From assembly GCA_002422995.1 (NCBI GenBank), contig DIUK01000156.1, forward strand, positions 1 through 15,371: a DNA stretch of 15,371 bases, in the 5' to 3' direction. The position numbers and the translations under genes were made by a program. Positions 1 through 6,312 of this stretch are shown in pieces. Every line of letters starts with the position of its first letter. The stretch's first letter is position 1. This DNA is from Rhodocyclaceae bacterium UBA6160 (GTDB lineage Bacteria > Pseudomonadota > Gammaproteobacteria > Burkholderiales > Rhodocyclaceae). The notes beneath the pieces are model-generated. The model saw only the letters and a program-made list of their open reading frames with translations, made no database searches and was not told the origin of the DNA.

Positions 1-51
1 TTGTCTGAATGGAACTCGCCTCAGGACGAGGAAGCCTGGCGTGATCTTTAA
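1..51 (+). CDS. Partial antitoxin-like protein (C-terminus only)
   Basis: Only the last 16 codons are in the window, ending LSEWNSPQDEEAWRDL and a TAA stop at 49-51. The frame is open to the left edge. An acidic tail of the form EWxSPxDEEAxRDL is, from memory, usual for small antitoxins encoded just before PemK/MazF-type toxins. The stop lies inside the start of the following toxin gene (11-base overlap), the usual arrangement for translationally coupled toxin-antitoxin pairs. Identity rests on the short tail and on context; the DNA-binding part lies outside the window. Confidence 0.55.
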   Translation: MSEWNSPQDEEAWRDL

Positions 52-382
52 GGCATTTGACATAGTCGCCGTTCCTTTTCCATTCACGGATCGTGATGCA
101 ATAAAACGCCGCCCGGCATTGGTGATTTCCAATCAGCGATTTAATCAGCGGCACAATCAGCTTGTTTTGGCCATGATCACCACGGCCACCGAAGACGTTT
201 GGCCCAGTGATGTTTCATTCGCCGATTGGCAAGAAGCGGGGCTGAAAGTAGCCTGCCGCCTTCGTTTGAAATTATTTACGCTGGATCAAAATCTGGTTTT
301 GAAGTCCATCGGGCATTTATCACCCAAGGATATTAAATCTGTGCAGGCTGTTCTGACTGAATATGTTGCCATTGACAATTAA
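41..382 (+). CDS. PemK/MazF-family toxin (endoribonuclease)
   Basis: The 113-residue product has the normal length and order of conserved pieces for the PemK/MazF fold: FDIVAVPFPFTD at residues 6-17, RRPALVIS at 23-30, and a hydrophobic strand ending MITT near 45-48. The family cleaves mRNA as the toxin of type II toxin-antitoxin systems and is neutralised by direct binding of the antitoxin. The start is GTG at 41, inside the preceding antitoxin-like reading frame, which supports coupling. The gene ends 33 bases before rfbC, so it sits directly beside or within the polysaccharide locus. Activity and RNA target cannot be read from the sequence. Confidence 0.85.
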   Translation: MIFKAFDIVAVPFPFTDRDAIKRRPALVISNQRFNQRHNQLVLAMITTATEDVWPSDVSFADWQEAGLKVACRLRLKLFTLDQNLVLKSIGHLSPKDIKSVQAVLTEYVAIDN

Positions 383-415
383 TCAGGGAAGCTTTTTCCC
401 CTCCCCACTAACCAA
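383..415 (+). other. Short intergenic gap between toxin gene and rfbC
   Basis: These 33 bases hold a short inverted repeat (GGGAA at 386-390, TTCCC at 396-400) followed by a pyrimidine-rich stretch. I see no convincing promoter and no Shine-Dalgarno sequence in front of the rfbC start. The stem is too short, and lacks a T run, to be called a terminator. Confidence 0.4.
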
Positions 416-961
416 ATGAACTGCATCCCCACCACCATTCCCGAAGTCCTCATCATCGAACCCAAGGTGTTCGGCGACGAACGTGGCTTCTTTTTTGAAA
501 GCTTCAACCGCCGCCGATTCACCGAGATGATCGGGCGGGATGTGGACTTTGTGCAGGACAACCATAGCCGCTCAGCCAAAAACGTGCTGCGCGGCCTGCA
601 TTACCAGATCCAGCAGCCCCAGGGCAAGCTGGTGCGCGTGGTGCAGGGCGAAGTGTTCGATGTGGCGGTGGATATCCGCAAATCCTCGCCCACTTTTGGG
701 CAATGGGTAGGTGAAGTTCTCTCTGCGGAAAACAAGCGCCAGCTTTGGGTTCCCGCAGGCTTTGCCCACGGCTTCGTCGTCCTCTCCGAAAATGCCGAGT
801 TCCTCTACAAAACCACCGATTACTATGCCCCTGCTTATGAGCGCTGCATCCGCTGGAATGACCCCACACTCCAGATCAAATGGCCGCAAGGCATCCAGCC
901 CATTCTTTCCGGCAAGGATGCATCAGGCGCACCGTTCACCGCAGCCGAGGTGTTCGCCTGA
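416..961 (+). CDS. rfbC: dTDP-4-dehydrorhamnose 3,5-epimerase
   Basis: The 181-residue product matches the RmlC/RfbC family over its full length. It epimerises C3 and C5 of dTDP-4-keto-6-deoxyglucose, the third step in making dTDP-L-rhamnose, in the cytoplasm. Visible signatures are FGDERGFFFESFN (19-31), VLRGLHYQ with the putative catalytic His62, Lys71, WVPAGFAHGF (111-120) and Tyr131 in FLYKTTDYY; Asp168 lies where the family has an Asp paired with the catalytic His. The partner genes rfbA, rfbB and rfbD are not in the window and may lie to the left or elsewhere. The stop TGA (959-961) overlaps the wzm start by one base. No clear ribosome binding site precedes the ATG. Confidence 0.95.
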   Translation: MNCIPTTIPEVLIIEPKVFGDERGFFFESFNRRRFTEMIGRDVDFVQDNHSRSAKNVLRGLHYQIQQPQGKLVRVVQGEVFDVAVDIRKSSPTFGQWVGEVLSAENKRQLWVPAGFAHGFVVLSENAEFLYKTTDYYAPAYERCIRWNDPTLQIKWPQGIQPILSGKDASGAPFTAAEVFA

Positions 962-1779
962 TGCGTGATTTCTCTATCACCCCCGTCGAAATGATGGCCG
1001 GCCTCTGGCGCCATCGCAGCCTCATTGCTGCCTCGGTCAAACGTGAAGTGCTGGGGCGCTACCGAGGCTCCGCCATGGGCATATTGTGGTCGTTCTTTAA
1101 CCCGCTGTTTATGCTCGCGGTTTATACCTTCGTCTTCAGCGTGGTGTTTCAGGCGCGGTGGGGTGGCGGCTCTGGCTCCAAAACCGAGTTCGCCCTGGTG
1201 CTCTTCGCCGGCTTGATGATGTTCAACCTCTTTGCCGACTGCATCAACCGCGCCCCGGGCTTGATTCTCGCCAACGTCAATTACGTAAAAAAAGTGGTGT
1301 TCCCGCTGGAAATTCTGCCCGCCGTCACCCTGCTGGCAGCGCTGTTTCACCTGCTGATCAGCCTGGGCGTGTGGCTGCTGGCCTATGTTATTTTTTTTGG
1401 CGTGCCTCACGCCACCGTGCTGTACCTCCCGCTGATTGTCCTGCCCCTTGTGGTGTTCATCATGGGCCTTAGCTGGGCGCTGGCATCGCTGGGCGTGTAT
1501 TTGCGTGACGTCTCACAATTCATCGGCCTCCTCACCACGGTGCTCATGTTCCTCAGCCCCATTTTTTACCCGGCCACTGCGCTGCCAGAAAACTATCGCC
1601 ATTTGCTCTACCTGAACCCGCTGACGCCGGTTATTGAGCAAACGCGGGATGTGCTGTTCTGGGGCAAGAACCCTGACTTTTTGATGCTGGGCCTTTACTG
1701 GCTAATAACAGCCATCATCGCCTGGCTGGGCTTTGCCTGGTTCCAGAAGACCAGAAAGGGGTTTGCTGATGTTCTGTAA
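961..1779 (+). CDS. wzm: Polysaccharide ABC exporter, permease (Wzm type)
   Basis: The 272-residue integral membrane protein belongs to the ABC-2 permease family (Wzm/KpsM/TagG). With the adjacent ATPase it moves lipid-linked polysaccharide from the cytoplasmic to the periplasmic face of the inner membrane. It begins with an amphipathic stretch and KREVLGRYRGSAMGILW (residues 25-41), typical of the family just before the first membrane segment. About six hydrophobic segments follow, including a late one with FLSPIFYPATALP. I chose ATG 961 because it overlaps the rfbC stop (TGATG); the frame is open further upstream to 880, but that part lies within rfbC and is not needed. The next gene is wzt, 45 bases downstream. 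Confidence 0.93.
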   Translation: MRDFSITPVEMMAGLWRHRSLIAASVKREVLGRYRGSAMGILWSFFNPLFMLAVYTFVFSVVFQARWGGGSGSKTEFALVLFAGLMMFNLFADCINRAPGLILANVNYVKKVVFPLEILPAVTLLAALFHLLISLGVWLLAYVIFFGVPHATVLYLPLIVLPLVVFIMGLSWALASLGVYLRDVSQFIGLLTTVLMFLSPIFYPATALPENYRHLLYLNPLTPVIEQTRDVLFWGKNPDFLMLGLYWLITAIIAWLGFAWFQKTRKGFADVL

Positions 1780-1785
1780 CTTCAA

Positions 1786-1811
1786 ACGCCGTCTCACCAG
1801 CGCCGACTTTT
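1786..1811 (-). repeat. Dispersed 26-base repeat, copy 1 (between wzm and wzt)
   Basis: On the minus strand this reads AAAAGTCGGCGCTGG followed by 11 more bases. It matches positions 13598-13623 at 23 of 26 bases and 13777-13802 at 22 of 26, with the first 15 bases identical in all three copies. It fills most of the gap between wzm and wzt and ends directly against the wzt ribosome binding site (GGAG at 1812-1815). Its nature is unknown to me. Confidence 0.6.
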
Positions 1812-1824
1812 GGAGAACTTGCCT

Positions 1825-3243
1825 ATGAGCGACGACATCGCCATCAAGGTCGAGGGCCTGAGCAAGTGCTACCAGATATACGATAAGCCGCATGATCGGC
1901 TGAAGCAGTCTATCTATCCGCGCTTACAAAGGCTTGCCGGCAAACCCGCCAAGCAATACCACCGCGAGTTTTGGGCGCTGAAAGATGTCTCGTTCGAAAT
2001 AAAAAGAGGCGAAACAGTTGGCATCATCGGCCGCAATGGCAGCGGCAAATCCACGTTGCTGCAAATGATCTGCGGTACGCTTAACCCAACCGGTGGCAAC
2101 ATTCAAACCAAAGGACGTATCGCGGCATTGCTGGAGTTGGGCTCAGGCTTCAATCCCGAATTTACAGGGCGCGAAAACGTATATATGAACGCAGCCGTAC
2201 TCGGATTGAGTACAGAAGAAACAGATGTTCGCTTTGACGATATCGTTGCTTTTGCAGACATTAGTGACTTCATCGAACAACCAGTAAAAACCTACTCAAG
2301 CGGCATGATGATGCGTCTGGCGTTCGCGGTGGCTATTAACGTTGATCCACAAATTCTGGTGGTGGACGAAGCGCTGTCGGTTGGTGATGAACTATTCCAA
2401 AGAAAATGTTTTTCTCGTATTGAATCAATAAAAGAAAATGGTGCAACAATTCTTTTTGTATCCCACGCCGGAGGTGTCATTATCGAATTATGCGACCGTG
2501 CAATTTTAATGGACTCTGGCGAAAAACTGGCTTTGGGCACACCAAAGCAGATCGTCGCAAACTACCAAAGACTGCTCTACGCCCCCACGGAAAAAAGTGC
2601 CCTGATTCGGGAGCAGATTCGCGGGACTGTTGAACAAAACAAGCCTTCGTTCAACATTAATTCAAGCAATAAGTATATTGAAACCACAACTCAAGAACCT
2701 GAACTTCAGGAAACCTTTGACCAAAATTTGAATCCGTTAAGTACTACTGAATACGAATCACGTGGTGCTTATATTGAAAACCCAATAATTCTTACAATGG
2801 GTGGCACTCAAGTAAACAACCTAGTTAGTGGAAGAAGGTACCGGTACAGTTATAAAGTTCGATTTGAAAGAGGATGCACAAATGTTCGTTTTGGCATGGT
2901 GGTCAAGACAACAACTGGCGTTGAGATTGGGGGAACAGTATCTGCAGCTGACGGGGGAGATGGTATTACGCATGTGGCCGCTAAAACAACGCTGAATATT
3001 TGCTTTGAATTCGACTGCATTCTCAATCCAGGTACATACTACTTAAATGCAGGTGTGCTCGGAGTTGTGGATGCGGAAGAGCAATATCTACATCGAAAGC
3101 TTGATGCATATATGTTTCGCGTCTTGCCAATTCGCGGAAATAAATCTTCCGCGATAGTGAATCTGAGATGTGACACATACATTGACGTTAGCGACTGCGA
3201 AGTACCCGAATTACTGACCGTTGATCAGAGGGGCAACGCATGA
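1825..3243 (+). CDS. wzt: Polysaccharide ABC exporter, ATPase with C-terminal glycan-binding-type domain (Wzt)
   Basis: The 472-residue protein has an N-terminal ABC ATPase (about 1-250) with Walker A GRNGSGKST (69-77), the family's variant signature YSSGM (157-161), Walker B ILVVDE (177-182) and H-loop His214. A linker leads to a beta-rich C-terminal domain (about 315-465). In Wzt proteins of terminator-capped O-antigens such a domain binds the modified non-reducing end and licenses export; this is known for the family and inferred here. ATG 1825 is preferred because GGAGA ends nine bases upstream; an in-frame TTG lies at 1810. GC content drops sharply from about 2400, inside the gene. The stop overlaps the sulfotransferase start (ATGA, 3240-3243). 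Confidence 0.92.
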   Translation: MSDDIAIKVEGLSKCYQIYDKPHDRLKQSIYPRLQRLAGKPAKQYHREFWALKDVSFEIKRGETVGIIGRNGSGKSTLLQMICGTLNPTGGNIQTKGRIAALLELGSGFNPEFTGRENVYMNAAVLGLSTEETDVRFDDIVAFADISDFIEQPVKTYSSGMMMRLAFAVAINVDPQILVVDEALSVGDELFQRKCFSRIESIKENGATILFVSHAGGVIIELCDRAILMDSGEKLALGTPKQIVANYQRLLYAPTEKSALIREQIRGTVEQNKPSFNINSSNKYIETTTQEPELQETFDQNLNPLSTTEYESRGAYIENPIILTMGGTQVNNLVSGRRYRYSYKVRFERGCTNVRFGMVVKTTTGVEIGGTVSAADGGDGITHVAAKTTLNICFEFDCILNPGTYYLNAGVLGVVDAEEQYLHRKLDAYMFRVLPIRGNKSSAIVNLRCDTYIDVSDCEVPELLTVDQRGNA

Positions 3244-4352
3244 TATTTATAAGCGGGCGCTTTCGCAGTGGAACAACGCTATTGTGGGATTTGCTTCGCC
3301 AAATCCCCGATGTCTGTGCGTATTACGAGCCATTTCATGACAATCTAATCGACTACATCAAGGCAAATCAATCACCGGATCCAACTCATAAAGGGGTACG
3401 CGATTACTACGCAGAATACCAGCCGATCCTGCCAAAACTTATTGAAGTCCACAAAAGGGCGTTCGGCGTTTCACGCCTGTGTCTAAGCTCAAAAGATAAC
3501 TACCCAGAACTCTCAAAATATATTGAGTTGCTTGCAGACTCTTGTTCTGATCGTATACCCTTGTTCAAGTTCGTCAGGGCAGATTTCCGTCTGCCATGGT
3601 TACGCCATGTATTTCCAGACGCTAAAATCATCTACATCAAGCGAAATCCCAGAAATAATTGGCTTTCAATTGTCTCTAAAACTCCAAAGGAGCAGCGTGA
3701 AGAGGACTGGCTGAACACCGGTTTTGATCTGGTAATTTGGTCAGCCAATCTCGCACCTCATTTTCCTGCACTCGGAGTTGATACTGGCCATTCCTATGCG
3801 CGACACTATTTACTATGGAGGCTTAGCACCGCCGTCGGTGAGAGATATGCCGATTTGGTCATCGACTACGATCAAGATCTGCTGATTAATCCAACCGCGA
3901 CTATTCGTCAGCTGCTTGATGTATGTGGATTGAGTCAGGGCGACGAGAAATTATTGGCGGAACGGGTGCTAAAGGAACGCACCCAGAACTGGGAAACCAT
4001 GAGTGATAAGGTTCCCTTTTTGGCTATTGAACAAGCCTGTGAAGAGAAACTTTCTTCCAGCGGCTTGTTGGAACATATTGCCTCAGGTGGATTGGACACT
4101 GTGGGCTGGCCTGTATACGCGCCAACTCGCGATTCAATGACGATTATCGAAAAACTGTGCATTGAAGTGTCCGAACACCGTCGTCTTGTCCCGCAATTTG
4201 GTGCTTTATCGCGGGAGATGGAAAGTGAGCGCACTGCGCGGGCGACCGAACAAGCCGAAGCAGTTAAGCAGATTACTGCGCTTGACCTGAAGTTGACTGC
4301 ATACACGAGTCATTGGATTTTCAATATCTTGAAACATCCCCAATCGTTATAA
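3240..4352 (+). CDS. PAPS-dependent sulfotransferase family protein
   Basis: The 370-residue protein begins with the 5'-phosphosulfate-binding loop ISGRFRSGTTLLWDLL (4-19) and has the 3'-phosphate-binding segment IIYIKRNPRNNWLSIVS (130-146), with Arg135 and Ser143 in the usual R-x7-S spacing. These mark the carbohydrate-type sulfotransferase family, which moves sulfate from PAPS to a hydroxyl. The start overlaps the wzt stop by four bases, so translation is probably coupled. Residues about 312-355 are rich in charged residues with a heptad-like pattern (a short coiled coil), ending TSHWIFNILKHP. From its place, the likely acceptor is the exported glycan or its lipid-linked precursor, but no substrate can be read from the sequence. 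Confidence 0.85.
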   Translation: MIFISGRFRSGTTLLWDLLRQIPDVCAYYEPFHDNLIDYIKANQSPDPTHKGVRDYYAEYQPILPKLIEVHKRAFGVSRLCLSSKDNYPELSKYIELLADSCSDRIPLFKFVRADFRLPWLRHVFPDAKIIYIKRNPRNNWLSIVSKTPKEQREEDWLNTGFDLVIWSANLAPHFPALGVDTGHSYARHYLLWRLSTAVGERYADLVIDYDQDLLINPTATIRQLLDVCGLSQGDEKLLAERVLKERTQNWETMSDKVPFLAIEQACEEKLSSSGLLEHIASGGLDTVGWPVYAPTRDSMTIIEKLCIEVSEHRRLVPQFGALSREMESERTARATEQAEAVKQITALDLKLTAYTSHWIFNILKHPQSL

Positions 4353-4366
4353 CAAGGAGCCATGAA

Positions 4367-4891
4367 ATGAAATATCAAACAACCATTATTTTTGCCGCCA
4401 TTTCACTTGCTTTTGCTGCATGTGGGGATTTTGGCAAACAGCAAAATCAACCCTCCGCATCTGCTCCTGCCCAAACTTATGTAAAGGCGACCAAAGATCG
4501 TCCTTCCAATATTCCATCAATGCTGACCACTACCGAGCCTTGTTCCTTAGATGCGGTGAACGATCAGCCTGCCCAAGATACATATTTGGTAGTAGACAAG
4601 ACTAAAGTGAAATTTGCGGGTTGGGCGGGAAATGTAGCTAACGGTACAAGTCCAAAAGAAGTGTGGCTTGAGTTGGTTGGTTCAGATTCTGCCTACGTAA
4701 AGGCAATTCGTGGAGGAAAACGCCCTGACGTCGCATCATCATTCAATAAGCCAGGTTTGGCTGATGCCGGTTGGGAATTATATGCAGACCTTTCCGTGCT
4801 GGCGGCGGGCGATTACAAGGCGCAAATTCTCATGGTGGATGGTCAGCAAGGCCTAACTTGCGAAACCAAACGCGCCATCAAGATTAAATAA
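4367..4891 (+). CDS. Putative outer-membrane lipoprotein, function unknown
   Basis: ATG 4367 is chosen because AAGGAG (4354-4359) lies seven bases upstream; an ATG at 4362 is out of frame and stops at once. The 174-residue product has a signal peptide, MKYQTTIIFAAISLAFAAC, with Cys19 as the likely lipidated residue (lipobox FAAC, with an unusual Phe at -3). The next residues are Gly-Asp, so inner-membrane retention by Asp at +2 is not expected. A Ser/Ala/Gln-rich linker leads to a compact domain (about 55-174) with alternating hydrophobic strands (VKFAGWAGNV, EVWLELVGS, GDYKAQILMV) and a central RPDVASSF, suggesting a beta-sandwich. Two cysteines in the exported part (C59, C165) could form a disulfide. 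I do not recognise the family. Its place between sulfotransferase and glycosyltransferase genes suggests a link to the glycan. Confidence 0.8.
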   Translation: MKYQTTIIFAAISLAFAACGDFGKQQNQPSASAPAQTYVKATKDRPSNIPSMLTTTEPCSLDAVNDQPAQDTYLVVDKTKVKFAGWAGNVANGTSPKEVWLELVGSDSAYVKAIRGGKRPDVASSFNKPGLADAGWELYADLSVLAAGDYKAQILMVDGQQGLTCETKRAIKIK

Positions 4892-4902
4892 GGAGACACA
4901 TC

Positions 4903-6294
4903 GTGGCATCAATTGGCGTCTTCACCATTGCTTCAAAAAACTATCTTGCCTATGTCAGAACAATGTTGAATTCAGTAGCTCGAGTTCATCCAGAATATAA
5001 ATTGTATCTCTGTCTTGCGGATCAGGTTGATGACTATTTCGAAGCTGATCAAGAGCCATATACGGTGATACAGGCGGATCAACTCGGGATTCATAACTTT
5101 ACGGATATGACTCTCCGCTACGATATCATGGAGTTCAATACGGCCGTCAAGCCCTTCATGTTTAGGTGGCTGTTTGACAATACCGATCTTGATACCGTGA
5201 TTTACCTTGACCCCGACACTCGTGCTTACTCGCGGTTTGACCGGCTCGAATCGGTACTTGAGTCAGGCGCATCAGTAGTGCTAACACCGCATATAACAAA
5301 GCCGCTGGAAGATGGAAAAAATCCCAATGACTATCACATGCTGCAAGCTGGTGTATTCAATCTGGGATTTATCGCCGCACGTCGTTGCAGTGAAACCCTC
5401 GATTTCATGGACTGGTGGGGAAGAAGGCTCTCAGCCCAGTGCATAGCAGACCATAGCGCCAGCCTATTCGTTGATCAGAAGTGGTGCGATCTGGCCCCAT
5501 GTTTTCTGGATAACCTGAATGTGTTTAAAGATCCCTGCTATAACGTAGCCTATTGGAACTTGGCGCAACGCCAAGTGACCGAATCATTCAATGGTGAATG
5601 GCAGGTCAACGGTTCTTCTTTGGCATTTTTCCATTTCAGTGGTATCAATGTCGACAAAAGACATATTGTTTCAAAGCACCAGAATCGCTTTGGCTGGGAT
5701 GATATCCAAGGATGCCAGTCTTTATTTGAACACTATCTAGATGAGCTCGTCGCGTACGGCTGGAATATGACACGCAATTGGCCTTATGCCTATAGTTCGG
5801 TGTCTGGAAAATTGGGGCTCAGTGTGTTACTTCGGCGTCTCTATCGCCTCTCCGTTCCTCAGCCTATTTCCCTTGTTGGAATAGATGTTAGTGAATATTT
5901 AGTTGATCTCTGCAACCAAGCAGATGAAAAATATTCAGGGAAGGGTGGAGTACAGATTACACGACTGATGAGTCTGGTTTACCAACTGCGTCCGGATGTT
6001 CAAGCTGCATTCGGCCTGAGTACACCCGAGGGCCGACGCCAATTTATTGCCTGGTTCGAGGTGGCCGGCGAGCGCGAATATGGATTGCCGCACAGCCTCA
6101 CACACTCAGCTTTAAGTCAAGGATCAAGTATCTCAAGCGACGGCTCAAAAAAAAGCGCTGCCTGGTGCTATCGCATTCTGATTGTGGCTGAAGAACCTGC
6201 CAGAAAACTGTCGAAATATCTGCCCGTCGCCTCTAGAAGGAAAGCTAAGAGCCTGTGGCTAAGAATAAAAGATAATGTCTTAAGGGCATTTTGA
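4903..6294 (+). CDS. GT8-like glycosyltransferase with C-terminal shared module
   Basis: The start is GTG 4903, with AGGAG at 4891-4895 overlapping the previous stop. The N-terminal part of the 463-residue protein (about 1-275) looks like a GT-A fold: IGVFTIASKNYLAYVRTML at the start, the metal/nucleotide-sugar motif YLDPDTRAY with Asp103 and Asp105, and QAGVFNLGFIAAR (148-160). It probably adds a sugar to the growing glycan on the inner face of the inner membrane. Residues 352-395 form a module that recurs in the next protein (19 of 44 residues identical without gaps), and weaker likeness continues to the C-terminus (AKSLWLRI against AKSVWFRM). Donor and acceptor are unknown. The gene is 18 bases from the next one. 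Confidence 0.8.
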   Translation: MASIGVFTIASKNYLAYVRTMLNSVARVHPEYKLYLCLADQVDDYFEADQEPYTVIQADQLGIHNFTDMTLRYDIMEFNTAVKPFMFRWLFDNTDLDTVIYLDPDTRAYSRFDRLESVLESGASVVLTPHITKPLEDGKNPNDYHMLQAGVFNLGFIAARRCSETLDFMDWWGRRLSAQCIADHSASLFVDQKWCDLAPCFLDNLNVFKDPCYNVAYWNLAQRQVTESFNGEWQVNGSSLAFFHFSGINVDKRHIVSKHQNRFGWDDIQGCQSLFEHYLDELVAYGWNMTRNWPYAYSSVSGKLGLSVLLRRLYRLSVPQPISLVGIDVSEYLVDLCNQADEKYSGKGGVQITRLMSLVYQLRPDVQAAFGLSTPEGRRQFIAWFEVAGEREYGLPHSLTHSALSQGSSISSDGSKKSAAWCYRILIVAEEPARKLSKYLPVASRRKAKSLWLRIKDNVLRAF

Positions 6295-6312
6295 ATAGAG
6301 GGTCGAATTGAC

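Noticed and set aside
386..400. Possible terminator (GGGAA/TTCCC)
   Set aside because: Only a five-base stem, and the following bases are C-rich with no T run.
880..961. Extended N-terminus for Wzm starting at 880
   Set aside because: It would overlap rfbC by 82 bases and add residues with no membrane or family character; ATG 961 gives the expected length and a one-base overlap.
835..1410. Minus-strand 191-codon open frame opposite rfbC and wzm
   Set aside because: Low-complexity His/Gln-rich translation opposite two clear genes.
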